This document shows, piece after piece, positions 8,224 to 17,260 of a stretch of 64,000 bases of DNA. Location of the stretch: positions 265,483-329,482 of the forward strand of contig NZ_CP019641.1 in NCBI RefSeq assembly GCF_001999905.1. The letters run 5' to 3'. How positions within the stretch are numbered: the stretch's first letter is position 1; each line of letters begins with the position of its first letter. The notes under the pieces were generated by a model. It did no database searches and was not told the origin of the DNA. It saw only the letters and a list, made by a program, of their open reading frames with translations. Position numbers and translations under genes: made by a program. The stretch is from Planococcus lenghuensis (GTDB taxonomy: Bacteria > Bacillota > Bacilli > Bacillales_A > Planococcaceae).

Positions 8224-9072
8224 TTACTCATAATAACCTTCGGTTGATTTGCGAAAGTTGCGGAACTGGTCAGCGTCATGGCCAAACCAGACATCGGCGT
8301 TCGTTTCACGGGCAATCCGGCGGATTTTCTCTACTGCCGCTGAGTAACCCACGGAATCGTACAGAATGCCGGGTGGTTTGATCGGCGGTCCAAAGCTTTC
8401 CGCTGTATAGATGGCATCCGACGCAAGAATGATATTGCCGGTTTCAGGCATCTCAATATGGAGGCCCAACATGCCCCAAGCATGGCCACTGCCGAAATTC
8501 AAGAGGCGGATACCTTCTGCCAACTGCAGATTATCTTCGGTTCTCTTGATTGTCTGCCATTGCAAATTGTTTTTGATCCAAGCGTCGATATCGGCCCATA
8601 TGTATGCGCCTTCAGCAGTATTACGTGCATACGTCTGTAGCGTGCCATTCAACTCATCTTCATGTACAATGATTTTTGCGTTTGTGAAAATTTCCAGACA
8701 CCCGGCATGGTCTAAGTGGAGGTGTGAGGCCACGACATATTTCACTTCTTCCGGACGGACACCGAGCTGTTCAAGCCGATTCGGCAGGTAGCACTCTTCC
8801 GGCATATTAATCGGAAACATCTTTTGAGTGACAGGACCCCAACGACCCTCTGGCCCCATGGAATTCGGATTACAAGCAGTATCAAACAGAATTTTCCCCT
8901 CAGGATGATCAATCAGCACGGTATACACTGGAAACTCTACAAATTCCGTCTGCGCGTTTGGATTGTCAATCGTCGCTGGATTGTGCATCGCAATCATCCA
9001 GTTCTTGTCCATCCGCATCGTCCCATTATCCATGACAAAGAGTTTCGGTCGTGATTGATTATAATTCACCAT
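8224..9072 (-). CDS. N-acyl-homoserine-lactonase family metallo-hydrolase
   Basis: 282-residue metallo-beta-lactamase-fold lactonase of the AiiA/AttM group. The zinc motif is SHLHLDHAG near residue 118. Further ligands are His in GSGHAWGM near 192, Asp in ASDAIYTAE near 217 and His in FGHDADQ near 265. The Tyr three residues after the Asp matches the catalytic Tyr of AiiA. It could open acyl-homoserine lactones or simpler gamma-lactones. As first gene of a unit with an iron alcohol dehydrogenase, and with an aldehyde dehydrogenase behind, a gamma-butyrolactonase role (BlcC/AttM) is at least as likely as quorum quenching. GAGGGG stands before the ATG at 9072. Confidence 0.88.
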   Translation of the reverse strand: MVNYNQSRPKLFVMDNGTMRMDKNWMIAMHNPATIDNPNAQTEFVEFPVYTVLIDHPEGKILFDTACNPNSMGPEGRWGPVTQKMFPINMPEECYLPNRLEQLGVRPEEVKYVVASHLHLDHAGCLEIFTNAKIIVHEDELNGTLQTYARNTAEGAYIWADIDAWIKNNLQWQTIKRTEDNLQLAEGIRLLNFGSGHAWGMLGLHIEMPETGNIILASDAIYTAESFGPPIKPPGILYDSVGYSAAVEKIRRIARETNADVWFGHDADQFRNFRKSTEGYYE

Positions 9073-9673
9073 TTTGGTTCCCCTCTCAATTTAAATGATT
9101 TCACTTGCCATTGGCCTTGCACTGTCTTAATTCACCACCTTACGTTACCTCAGTTTCTGTTTTTTATTCGAAACATCAACTGCTGTATATGGAAAATTTA
9201 TCCTATATTATTCCCTCCTTGTTTATTCGTGTTTCTCTTCTATGTAATTTGAGTAGGTTGTTGCTTGCTGTCGGAAAGACATAGAGAGAACGTTTTCTTC
9301 CTGCGTTTTTCCCTTACCCTACTTTTATTTTTTTAACCCTCTTTTCTCAGGATTCTCAGGAACAGCCTTTTCTAAAGAGCCTGAGGAAAAGAAAACGATT
9401 ATAATAACCCAAGCTATGAGGTTTTAAATTTTCACCTCTGGGAATATGTAATTGAATAGAATACAAAAAATTCGGTGCCAATCCGTTGATTATTTTATTT
9501 TGATCGAACGGAAAGTTGAAATATTCCAGCGTGCTACCTTGCTATTATCACTTCTTCCAGAAAACGTCATTTTCCTTGCATTCTTTAAGAGTAAATCAGC
9601 CGGCCCGGTTTTTGGCTATAAGTGAAGCGGATTTGTTTGGGTTTTTTAATTTGAGAGAGATAGGGTGAACAAA
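9073..9673. other. Divergent intergenic region, lactonase / Mur ligase
   Basis: 600 bases that must hold promoters for the leftward lactonase and the rightward Mur ligase. A stem-loop is formed by CTCAGG and CCTGAG around 9351-9384. Two imperfect CcpA cre-like sequences (GAAAACGTTCTC on the minus strand near 9285-9300 and GAAAACGATTATA near 9390-9405) each differ from consensus at two positions. No gene was recognised. Catabolite control of the lactonase unit is only a possibility. Confidence 0.35.
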
Positions 9674-11149
9674 ATGAAATTGAGTACGAAAGATTATTAT
9701 GCGTTAGGCATTAAACAAATATACGGCAATTCCGAGAGAACAATTTCTTCCATCACTTATGATTCCAGAAAAACCAAAAGGGGTGGGATGTTTTTTTGCC
9801 TGACAGGCGAAAACCATGATGGCCATCAATTTATTGAACAAGCCATCCAAAATGGAGCCGACGTTATTATCGGAACAAAAGGGGAAATATTACGGAGGTT
9901 TTACTCTACCTATCCGGAATGTACGTTTATGGTAACGGATGATACGAGAATGGCCATGGGGTTATTTTCTGCTGCTTATTACGACCAAGTCCACCGCCAG
10001 TTAAAAACTGTGGCGGTCACCGGCACAAACGGCAAAACGACCGTTACTGCTTTTGTTCGATCGCTCCTGAATCAGGCCGGTATTACCACGGGATCTATTG
10101 GGACAGCCGGCGTATGGAATCATGAGAAGAAACTGGATTTCGAACAAACAACGAATACAACACCCGAATCACCGGATCTTCACGCTATATTCAATCGCTT
10201 TATTGGGCAAGGTGTAGAGGCAGCAGCGCTTGAAGTCACTTCGATCGCAATCGAACAACAGCGGGCAGCCGGCACCACCTTTGACATCGGTGTTCATACG
10301 AATTTAACACCGGAGCACCTGGAATTCCACAAGACCTTTGAAAATTATAAACAGGCGAAACTAAAACTGTTCGATCAGGTAAAAAAAGCGGTGGTCAATG
10401 TGAATGACGCCGGGATGAGTGATGTGATTCTGACTCGTTTCCGCGGCCCTCTTTTTACATATGGAATCGATAAGCCCGCAGATGTCATGGCAACAAAACT
10501 GGAAATGGACGAACGGGGAACGGCATTTCAGCTCCACCTCGGCCCTTATCGCTACCAGATCCGTGCGCCCATCTTCGGTGACTATAATGTTTCCAACTTG
10601 CTGGCTGCCATTTGTGTTTGCCTCCATTTTGGAATACCCGCTAACGATATTATAAAAGCCATTCCTCATATTAAAGGACCCGAGGGGCGGTTCGAAGTGA
10701 TTGAACATCAAAACGGATATAAAATCATCATGGATTATGCCCATACGCCAGACGGATTGGAAAAGGTATTGAGCGTAGTGCAGCACTTTGACTACCGGCG
10801 GCTTATTCTGATGATTAGCGGCATCGGTTTAAGAAGCCCTGAAAAACGGCCGCAAATGGCTGCAGTGGCCGAAACAGCGGCTGATGAAGTTATCGTCACG
10901 GTCGACCATCCTGGTTTCTTCGATCGGAAAAAGATCTTGAATGACGTATTTAAAGGGTTCCGGCGCCCGGGAGCTCTCCAATTACACCAGGAACCGGAGC
11001 GAAAAAAAGCTATCCATACAGCCATGTCACTTGCCAAGCCGGGAGACTTGGTTCTCTTAACCGGTCTTGGATTCGGCGGCTATCAAGTGATAGGGGATCA
11101 GAAGATTCCCTATTCCGAGAATGAATCTATTGAGAGTTTTCATCATTAA
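9674..11149 (+). CDS. Atypical MurE-like Mur ligase
   Basis: 491-residue Mur ligase with all three domains. The N-terminal part has SITYDSRKTKRGGMFFCLTG, the central ATPase has the P-loop TGTNGKTT near residue 115 and TTNTTPES, and the C-terminal part begins with GPEGRFEV and MDYAHTPDGLEKV. Several MurE hallmarks differ. The usual EVSSHAL reads EVTSIAI, the Gly-rich GAGGDRD region reads ISGIGLRSPEK, and the amino-acid-selecting DNP(R/A) motif reads VDHPGFF. It is therefore probably a paralogue acting on another acceptor rather than the housekeeping MurE. ATG 9674 follows AGGGTG; a GTG at 9665 is an alternative. No partner gene lies beside it. Confidence 0.8.
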   Translation: MKLSTKDYYALGIKQIYGNSERTISSITYDSRKTKRGGMFFCLTGENHDGHQFIEQAIQNGADVIIGTKGEILRRFYSTYPECTFMVTDDTRMAMGLFSAAYYDQVHRQLKTVAVTGTNGKTTVTAFVRSLLNQAGITTGSIGTAGVWNHEKKLDFEQTTNTTPESPDLHAIFNRFIGQGVEAAALEVTSIAIEQQRAAGTTFDIGVHTNLTPEHLEFHKTFENYKQAKLKLFDQVKKAVVNVNDAGMSDVILTRFRGPLFTYGIDKPADVMATKLEMDERGTAFQLHLGPYRYQIRAPIFGDYNVSNLLAAICVCLHFGIPANDIIKAIPHIKGPEGRFEVIEHQNGYKIIMDYAHTPDGLEKVLSVVQHFDYRRLILMISGIGLRSPEKRPQMAAVAETAADEVIVTVDHPGFFDRKKILNDVFKGFRRPGALQLHQEPERKKAIHTAMSLAKPGDLVLLTGLGFGGYQVIGDQKIPYSENESIESFHH

Positions 11150-11236
11150 TAGTAAGCAGCCAGCTTTCATCTATTTCTTTTTGAATTTCGGCTTTAGAAA
11201 GACAGTTAGTTGCTCAGATGCTCTGACAATTAATTA

Positions 11237-11470
11237 TGAAACCCGGTGAAGTAGCCAAAGTCAGAGTGGCCGGTGTGAATGTTGCAACGTCCCGTCATTA
11301 CGAGAACTACACGTTGATTTCCTAATCCCCTCGGACCCGTTCCCGCTATCGCGGTCAACGGTAAATTGATCGATTGCTGTAAAAACGCAGGCATCAATAT
11401 GGAATTCGTGAGGAAAGCAGGAATTGGTGAATCAGCTCCTAAAATAATATCTAAGCTGACAAGGATGAAT
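11237..11470 (+). pseudogene. Possible decayed small gene
   Basis: Two stretches in different frames read like protein. The first, ending at a stop near 11325, contains VAKVRVAGVNVATSRHYEN. The second, from about 11330, contains PLGPVPAIAVNGKLIDCC and then INMEFVRKAGIGES. A frameshift between them would join one product of about 75 residues with a Cys-Cys pair. No family is claimed. The rest of 11150-11690 shows nothing convincing. Confidence 0.25.
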
Positions 11471-11849
11471 TTCCAGGTTATGGTGGAAATTCATCCTTTT
11501 TTAATTATGTCTCCTCCCCATTTTTGTTTTGAAAAACCAGTCATACCCGTTCAACGGACCGCGTATTCCATGAAAACATATTCAATTCATTTTCAGCCAA
11601 TTCCTCGTTTAGAAAAGCTATTCTTCTCCCTCTTGTTCGTCGCTTTTAATCTCACCTTTGATTAAAGGCAAGCGATTTGTTCATCTCTGGGGGAGCGTAA
11701 AATATCTTGTGTAAATGAGTGAATAGAAAAAGGAAGACCCCATCCTGTAGAATTGAGCTACCACACAAAATTCACAGAGATGAGGCCTTCCCTATGAACC
11801 AGTTTACAACAGAACTTGCGCAAGCTCTATATAAGTTGAGTTAAAGAAT

Positions 11850-12380
11850 TTACATTCTGACACACAACCGGTCAATTACTTCTTCCCGACGCTGATCCAC
11901 GTCCTTGAGGAAGGCTCGGACAGCGAGCGTGATTTTCTGGACCGTGCCAAAAAAGACATTATGGATGACGGCTTCCTTCAGCCATTTCCATACACCTTCC
12001 ATCAGATTGAGCTGCGGACTGTAAGGCGGCAGGAAGACGAGTTCCAACCGATCACGGTTTTCTTCCAGGAAGGGCTGAATCAACTTGGCATGATGAATCC
12101 GGGCGTTATCCAGAATCATGACAAGTTTACCCGTTGGGTAAGCGGTCAGAAGCTTCTCGAGGAAGCGCAGGAAGGTTCCGGCACCATAGCGCTCTTCTTC
12201 TGTGCAGATAATCTCTCCGGTCTCATAATCCAACGTGCCAATCAGCTTGACGCCTTTGTGCTGGCCGAATGTCGGAATCATCCGCTGTTGTCCGCGCAGG
12301 AACCAGGTGGACCCGATCGCCTGATAGTCACGGATCATGGATTCATCCTCAAACAGCAGACGGTCGATTTTGCCATCCAT
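11850..12380 (-). CDS. IS630 OrfB, catalytic half of transposase (type A copy 1)
   Basis: 176 residues with the DDE triad in LLFEDESM near residue 9, MILDNARIHHAKL near 94 and PQLNLMEGVWKWLKEA near 128. Its ATG overlaps the TGA of OrfA, so it is made by re-initiation or, more likely, by -1 frameshifting on the A8 run. Confidence 0.88.
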   Translation of the reverse strand: MDGKIDRLLFEDESMIRDYQAIGSTWFLRGQQRMIPTFGQHKGVKLIGTLDYETGEIICTEEERYGAGTFLRFLEKLLTAYPTGKLVMILDNARIHHAKLIQPFLEENRDRLELVFLPPYSPQLNLMEGVWKWLKEAVIHNVFFGTVQKITLAVRAFLKDVDQRREEVIDRLCVRM

Positions 12381-12895
12381 CAGTTTTTTTTAAGATCGGG
12401 GAACGTCTTGTCCCGGAACTCCGCCTGCTTTTCAGGATCTGCTTTCTTCAGCGTATACGTCGGACGGGTGAAGCTGAGGCCGAGGGAGTCGAATAGCTGG
12501 GAGAGCCCTTTCGGCGAGTAGGTCTCTCCCCATTTTCGCTCGATCAGTTCGACTGCGAGGCCGAGTGTCCAATTGGCGCGTGCCGGAAACCCGACATCCG
12601 CCGGTGTCTGATGGGCGATGATGTCCCGCAGTTCCTGCCGCTGTTCAGCTGTCAGTTTGGGCGGTCTTCCGGTGGATGTGCCGCGTTGGAGGCCGGCGAG
12701 TCCACCTTTCTTGTAAGCGGCCATGTAACTCCCGACTGTATGTTCAGTGCGACCGATGATGGCAGCGGCCTCTTTCTGGGTCTTGCCTTCCAGGACAAGT
12801 CGGACTGCCTGATACCGCTCGAACATCCGGCGCTCCTGTTCACTGTTCATCACTGTCTGCAGTTCTTGAATTTCCGCTTCCCGGTTCATGGCCAA
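12380..12895 (-). CDS. IS630 OrfA, DNA-binding half of transposase (type A copy 1)
   Basis: 171 residues with the N-terminal helix-turn-helix of IS630 transposases (GKTQKEAAAIIGRTEHTVGSY near residue 37), then a winged-helix-like part (TPADVGFPARANWTLG). It ends at a run of eight A followed by CTGATG. A -1 shift on the A run would join it to OrfB as one protein of about 347 residues. Confidence 0.88.
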   Translation of the reverse strand: MAMNREAEIQELQTVMNSEQERRMFERYQAVRLVLEGKTQKEAAAIIGRTEHTVGSYMAAYKKGGLAGLQRGTSTGRPPKLTAEQRQELRDIIAHQTPADVGFPARANWTLGLAVELIERKWGETYSPKGLSQLFDSLGLSFTRPTYTLKKADPEKQAEFRDKTFPDLKKN

Positions 12896-14391
12896 TCCTT
12901 CCTTTCACGTGTTTTTTTTAGTGTACACGTAGAGGGAGGGAATGAAAATAATTTATCTCATCTTATATAGTAAAGAAAGAAGATATCACAGATGTGTTCC
13001 GCAGCCATCTCGAAGCGGCGGTGAACCTCCTGCTCGCAACCGAGCTGACGGCGTTTCTGGATTATGACAAATACGATCGCGCCGGCTTCAATTCCGGCGA
13101 TTCACGCAACGGTTCTTATAACCGGACACTCCGTACGGAGTTTGGTGAGCTTCAGCTGACGATTCCGCGGGACCGGAACGGCGAATTTGACCAGCAGACC
13201 GTGGCGCCGTACAAGCGGTCGAACGATACACTCGAATCCTTCGTCGTCCACCTGTTCCAAAAAGGCGTGACGATGTCTGAAATCGCCGATCTGATCGAGC
13301 GGATGTACGGCCATCACTATACACCGCAGACCGTCTCCAATATGGCACGCGCAGTCGGCGAACAGGTGGAGGCCTTCAAGGCGCGTCAGCTGGCGTCGCG
13401 CTATGTATGCGTCTACCTGGACGCCACCTATATCGCACTCAAACGCGACACGGTCTCCAAGGAAGCGGTCTATCTGGCCATCGGCATCCGGGAAGATGGC
13501 TCGAAGGAAGTGCTCGCCTATACGATCGCACCGACGGAATCAGCCTACGTCTGGAAAGAGGTCCTCCAGGACCTGAAAGAAAGGGGAACGGAAGAAATCC
13601 TCCTGTTCGTCACGGACGGACTGAAAGGGATCACTGACTGTATCGCCAGTGTCTATCCGGATGCGAAGTACCAGGCATGTCACGGCCATGTTTCCCGCAA
13701 CATCGCCCATAAAGTGCGCGTCCAGGACCGGGCGGAAATCTGCGGGGACTACAAGGCGGTATACCGGTCTGAAGACCGGGAGAAGGCAGCCGACGCCTTG
13801 GCTGCGTTCATTGCCAAATGGAAAACCGCCTATCCGCGGGTCGCCAAATCGCTCGCTGACAATGGGCACCTGCTTACATTTTACGATTTCCCGGCTGCCA
13901 TCCGGCCGAGTATCTATTCGACGAATCTCATTGAATCGTTTAACAAGGAAATCAAGAAGTACAGCCGGCGCAAGGAACAGTTTCCGAATGAGGATTCCCT
14001 GGACCGTTTCCTGGTGTCCCGGTTTGAGACTTATAACCAGAAGCACGCCACCAGCTGCCACCGTGGCTTTAATTCAGCGCGCGCTGAATTGGTGGCCATG
14101 TTCAACCAGACAGAGCAGCCGACAACTTAATAGGATCTGCAGGATTGGGGATTAGCCATTTACACATAATTCTTGACGCTCCCCGTTCGGGAATAGGTGA
14201 CAAACGTATAGCCATACAAATAATATGAAGATTTTCTCAGTAGTATCATTAGAAACAGGAATTCTTTGATGTCCCTTAGTTATTCATTGTAAATAGCCCG
14301 AAAAAAATGTACGGTAAGTATAAAATGAAGCTGCAGATGGGATGGTCATAATTGGAACTGAATGGAAATATGGACCAGAAGGAGTGAGTAC

Positions 14392-15327
14392 GTGAAAACA
14401 CATTCTTTTTGTCACGAGCAGTGGAAATGGCATGAACTCGACTTCATCACGGAAAATGATGAGTTGCGCAAACTGACAGCCGGCTATAACGTGCCGGATT
14501 TATGGCTGGCACTGGCAGGGTACGACGAACACAACAAGCTGCAGATGAACCGGAATGCCCAGCAAGAGGACGCAATCTGGGGGTCTCTTGTCTATAAACT
14601 GGATCCGGCTGACAGGGAGACGCAGCAGATTTTCCACTTTTTCTTATCCCGCGACATGCTCATTACCGGCAACAGGGATTTTTCGAGCTGGGCGGACATG
14701 GCCAAAGAACCGATGCTCAGAAAAATGGAAACGACAGATACTGCAATTGAAGGGCTGATGATCATCGCGGGTACGCTCATTACCGGATTTCTGAAACAAA
14801 TTAATGCCTTGGCAATGGATATTCAGGACTTGCGTTGGGACCTGAAGAAATCAAACGGGCAGGATGTGCTGGACCGGCTGACGGCTCTCCGGCATCAGCT
14901 TCTTGTGATAAGAAACTTGACCATTCCCGTAAAGGAAATCCATATGGCAATCACAGAAATCTTTGAGGAACAGAATCAGCGCAAGCAATTTTATGAACAG
15001 GCAGGCGTGCAATTGGACCGCTGCCACTTTCTGATTCAGGAATACACAAAAGAAGTTTCGGCAATGGTGAGCTCAGAAGAAATTATGGCGTCTGTCACGG
15101 GCAATGAAGTTGTGAAAACGCTGACAGTCATCACCTTGCTGTTCACACCGATTACTGCATGGGGCGCTTGGTGGGGCATGAATTTCATCCATATGCCGGA
15201 ACTGAATGAGAAATACGGGTACTTATTTTCGGGTCTGTTTATCTTTTCAAACATTGCCTTGCTCTATATCTATATTCAGAGAAAGGGGTGGCTGGGCGAT
15301 TTGCTGAACGGCAAAAAGCAAAGGTGA
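14392..15327 (+). CDS. CorA-family divalent cation transporter
   Basis: 311 residues. A long soluble N-terminal region rich in charged helices is followed by two C-terminal membrane helices. The first ends in AWWGMNFIHMPE (the GMN signature of CorA/Mrs2 channels, near residue 265) and the second is YLFSGLFIFSNIALLYIYIQ. It probably moves Mg2+ or a similar ion as a pentamer. The GTG at 14392 was chosen because GAAGGAG lies 8 bases upstream; the upstream in-frame ATG at 14362 has no such site. Confidence 0.85.
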   Translation: MKTHSFCHEQWKWHELDFITENDELRKLTAGYNVPDLWLALAGYDEHNKLQMNRNAQQEDAIWGSLVYKLDPADRETQQIFHFFLSRDMLITGNRDFSSWADMAKEPMLRKMETTDTAIEGLMIIAGTLITGFLKQINALAMDIQDLRWDLKKSNGQDVLDRLTALRHQLLVIRNLTIPVKEIHMAITEIFEEQNQRKQFYEQAGVQLDRCHFLIQEYTKEVSAMVSSEEIMASVTGNEVVKTLTVITLLFTPITAWGAWWGMNFIHMPELNEKYGYLFSGLFIFSNIALLYIYIQRKGWLGDLLNGKKQR

Positions 15328-15736
15328 AACTTCCCGGCAAGTTAAAACGAGCCCATACAGAGAACGCCGGATGATGTGAGATAAAAAACAATAGAGGGTT
15401 GAATGTAACATAACTGCACAAAAGCAACAAAACCTCTTGCTTGATAAGTATATGGACAAGTCTGTGGTAGTTCATCTGATTTTAGGCGTAAAGATTAAAG
15501 GCACATTGAATAATACGATGGTTACATGATTGTGTTATCCGTGAAAGACGGTGAAGCCTTGGTATATAAATACGCAGACGCGCTGGTTCGGCCCTAACGA
15601 GCTAAAGCAAAAGAATAAAAGAACTTACCGGCGGAGAGGTTGTAAGAATCTATCTCTTTCTCTTATGAGTGAATTTAGTATAATAGAGGCATACGAGCTT
15701 GTAATAGCCTGTTCAAGTGAGAAAGTAACCCATCTA
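15328..15736. other. Region between corA-like gene and IS630 copy
   Basis: About 410 bases. One 66-codon frame at 15551-15751 runs into the IS630 end and has no clear ribosome site, so it is not called. No strong terminator or promoter was recognised. Confidence 0.4.
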
Positions 15737-15809
15737 TATAAGTTGATTTAATGTTTCGAACATCCAGCAATCAGGTGTATACTGTTAATACCTGAAAGGA
15801 TGATCGAAT

Positions 15810-16319
15810 ATGGAAAAACAGGATCAGCTGAGCGAACTGCAGGAAGCCATGAACCAGGCGAAAGACCGCCGGCTTTACGAACGATATCTGGCTGTCCGTC
15901 TTGTCCTGGAGGGCGAGACAATGGAGGAAGCCGGCCGGATCATCGGCCGGCGCCGCCAGGCCGTCAGTTCTTACTTGTCCGCTTATCTGGCAGGCGGCAT
16001 CGAGGGACTGGCCCTTGGCCATTCCACTGGAAAGAAACCGAAACTGACGGCAGAACAGCAGGAAGAGCTGGCGGAGACGATTGCCACCCGGACACCGGCC
16101 GATGTCGGCTTCAGCGCCCGCTACAACTGGACACTCGCACTGGCTGCCGAATACGCGAAAAACAGATGGGGCGTCTCTTATTCCCTGCGCGGTATGTCGA
16201 TTCTGTTGGGCAGGCAGGGGCTCTCCAATACACGGCCGACGTATACGCTGGAGAAAGCCGATCCGGAAAAGCAGCGGGAATTCAAGGAAAAGACGTTTCC
16301 AGCGCTAAAAAAAAGCTGA
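15810..16319 (+). CDS. IS630 OrfA (type B copy 1)
   Basis: 169 residues with the helix-turn-helix region (GETMEEAGRIIGRRRQAVSSY near residue 35) and TPADVGFSARYNWTLA. GAAAGGATG precedes the ATG. It ends after an A8 run (CTAAAAAAAAGCTGATG) that would allow -1 fusion with OrfB. A longer open frame beginning at 15800 reads across this gene in the wrong frame and is not the product. Confidence 0.87.
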   Translation: MEKQDQLSELQEAMNQAKDRRLYERYLAVRLVLEGETMEEAGRIIGRRRQAVSSYLSAYLAGGIEGLALGHSTGKKPKLTAEQQEELAETIATRTPADVGFSARYNWTLALAAEYAKNRWGVSYSLRGMSILLGRQGLSNTRPTYTLEKADPEKQREFKEKTFPALKKS

Positions 16320-16849
16320 TGGCTGAAGAGATCGACCATCTCCTCTTCGAGGATGAGTCGATGATCCGAGATTACCAGGCAATCGGGCGGACGTGGTTCA
16401 GAAAAGGGGAACAGCGGTTCATCCCCACTCACGGCCAACACAAAGGCGTGAAGCTCATCGCCACGCTAAATTACGCGACGGGCGAAGTCTTCTGCACAGA
16501 AGAAGAACGGTATGATGCCGTGACGTTCCTGCGCTTTCTCAGGAAACTCCTATCTGTTTACCCAACGGGTAAGATCGCCGTGGTTCTGGACAATGCCCGA
16601 ATCCATCACGCGAAGCTGATCCAGCCGTTTCTGGAAGAGAACCGGGACCGATTGGGGCTTGTCTTCCTGCCGCCCTACAGCCCCCAACTGAACCTGACGG
16701 AAGGCCTCTGGAAATGGCTGAAGGAATCCGTCATTAACAATGTCTTCTTCCCGGATGTTCGTAAGATTAAGCTGAAAGTGCGGGAATTCATCCAGTACAT
16801 CAGCGAGCGATTGGAAGAAGTGATTGATCGGCTTTGCGTGCGCCTTTGA
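16319..16849 (+). CDS. IS630 OrfB (type B copy 1)
   Basis: 176 residues with the DDE contexts LLFEDESMI, VVLDNARIHHAKL and PQLNLTEGLWKWLKES. The ATG overlaps the OrfA stop (TGATG). Translation is most likely by -1 frameshift from OrfA. Confidence 0.86.
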   Translation: MAEEIDHLLFEDESMIRDYQAIGRTWFRKGEQRFIPTHGQHKGVKLIATLNYATGEVFCTEEERYDAVTFLRFLRKLLSVYPTGKIAVVLDNARIHHAKLIQPFLEENRDRLGLVFLPPYSPQLNLTEGLWKWLKESVINNVFFPDVRKIKLKVREFIQYISERLEEVIDRLCVRL

Positions 16850-16874
16850 GTATGTTTCTTTAATTCAACTTATA

Positions 16875-17260
16875 TAGGTGCTAATTGGCCTCAAAGGGTG
16901 GATTGCTTTTTTCTGCGTATAAGCCAGTAAACAGCAGCTGATCCGGTGTTTGAAGACACCTCTATCTACTGTTGTAATAGCGATGAATTGATGACTTACA
17001 AGTAAGTGATAACGCCGGGTGCACCAAAGCGGAAAAGTAAAAAGAGACGCTCCGCTGATTGCAACCTTGTCGAAAAATTGTTATATTCGGTATGGAAACC
17101 ACAGCAACACCTTGCATCATAAGAGGCCGATCGGTGCTAGACACACCAGTTGGTCAGTAACAAGATATATCGCCTCAGAGGCGATTGCATTTCATGAGAA
17201 GAAATCCGTTGCCTGTACTGAGAGTACAGGCAACGGATTTCTTTTTTTCGCCATTTTATT
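16875..17260. other. Intergenic region with a leader-like structure
   Basis: About 385 bases between IS630 and IS4 copies. No gene was recognised. A compact hairpin TCGCCTCAGAGGCGA at 17170-17184 is followed at once by a strong terminator at 17201-17248. The segment about 17000-17200 does not match a riboswitch or tRNA motif I know. It could be a small RNA or an attenuator cut off from its gene by IS4 copy 2. Confidence 0.35.
17201..17248 (+). terminator. Strong intrinsic terminator
   Basis: GAAATCCGTTGCCTGTACT pairs perfectly with AGTACAGGCAACGGATTTC across a 3-base loop, then a run of seven T follows on the plus strand. No gene with a clear reading frame precedes it, so the transcript it ends is unidentified. 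Confidence 0.85.

Larger units (their letters stand above)
11830..12967 (-). mobile_element. IS630-family element, type A copy 1 (1138 bp)
   Basis: Flanked by TA on both sides, as expected for IS630/Tc1-type transposition. The ends read TATAAGTTGAGTTAAA (left) and, as complement, TATAAGATGAGATAAA (right). It contains orfA and orfB on the minus strand and sits inside the IS256 transposase gene. Nearly identical to the copy at 21092-22229. Confidence 0.92.
11794..14130 (+). pseudogene. IS256-family (mutator-type) transposase split by IS630
   Basis: The first 12 codons (MNQFTTELAQAL, ATG at 11794) lie left of the nested IS630 and the rest continues from 12968. Deleting the insert and one TA restores one frame, ...AQALVKKEDITDVFRS..., of about 400 residues. 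The catalytic triad contexts are intact: VYLDATYIA, VTDGLKGI and TNLIESFNKEIKK. A start inside the right fragment might still give a shortened protein, but the N-terminal piece is detached. A hairpin overlies the start: GGAAG-CC-ATC near 11732-11744 pairs with GATG-GG-CTTCC just before the ATG. Confidence 0.88.
11690..14184 (+). mobile_element. IS256-family insertion sequence, interrupted by an IS630 element
   Basis: The ends read GGGGAGCGTAAAATATC on the left and, as complement, GGGGAGCGTCAAGAATT on the right, and both continue to TGTGTAAATG. That gives imperfect inverted repeats of about 28 bp. Removing the nested 1138-bp IS630 copy and one TA leaves about 1355 bp, normal for IS256. No matching 8-bp flanks were found. 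Confidence 0.85.
15737..16874 (+). mobile_element. IS630-family element, type B copy 1 (1138 bp)
   Basis: TA on both sides (15735-15736, 16875-16876). Ends read TATAAGTTGATTTAA and, as complement, TATAAGTTGAATTAAAG. Same length as the type A copies but with clearly diverged proteins. It gives the same proteins as the copy at 44872-46009. Confidence 0.92.

Noticed and set aside
15800..16849. 349-codon continuous frame over the IS630 type B element
   Set aside because: The first half is out of frame with OrfA and gives a low-complexity sequence; only the OrfB part from 16319 is real.
16930..17200. Possible T-box, M-box, lysine or 6S RNA
   Set aside because: None of the conserved core sequences of these RNAs could be found.
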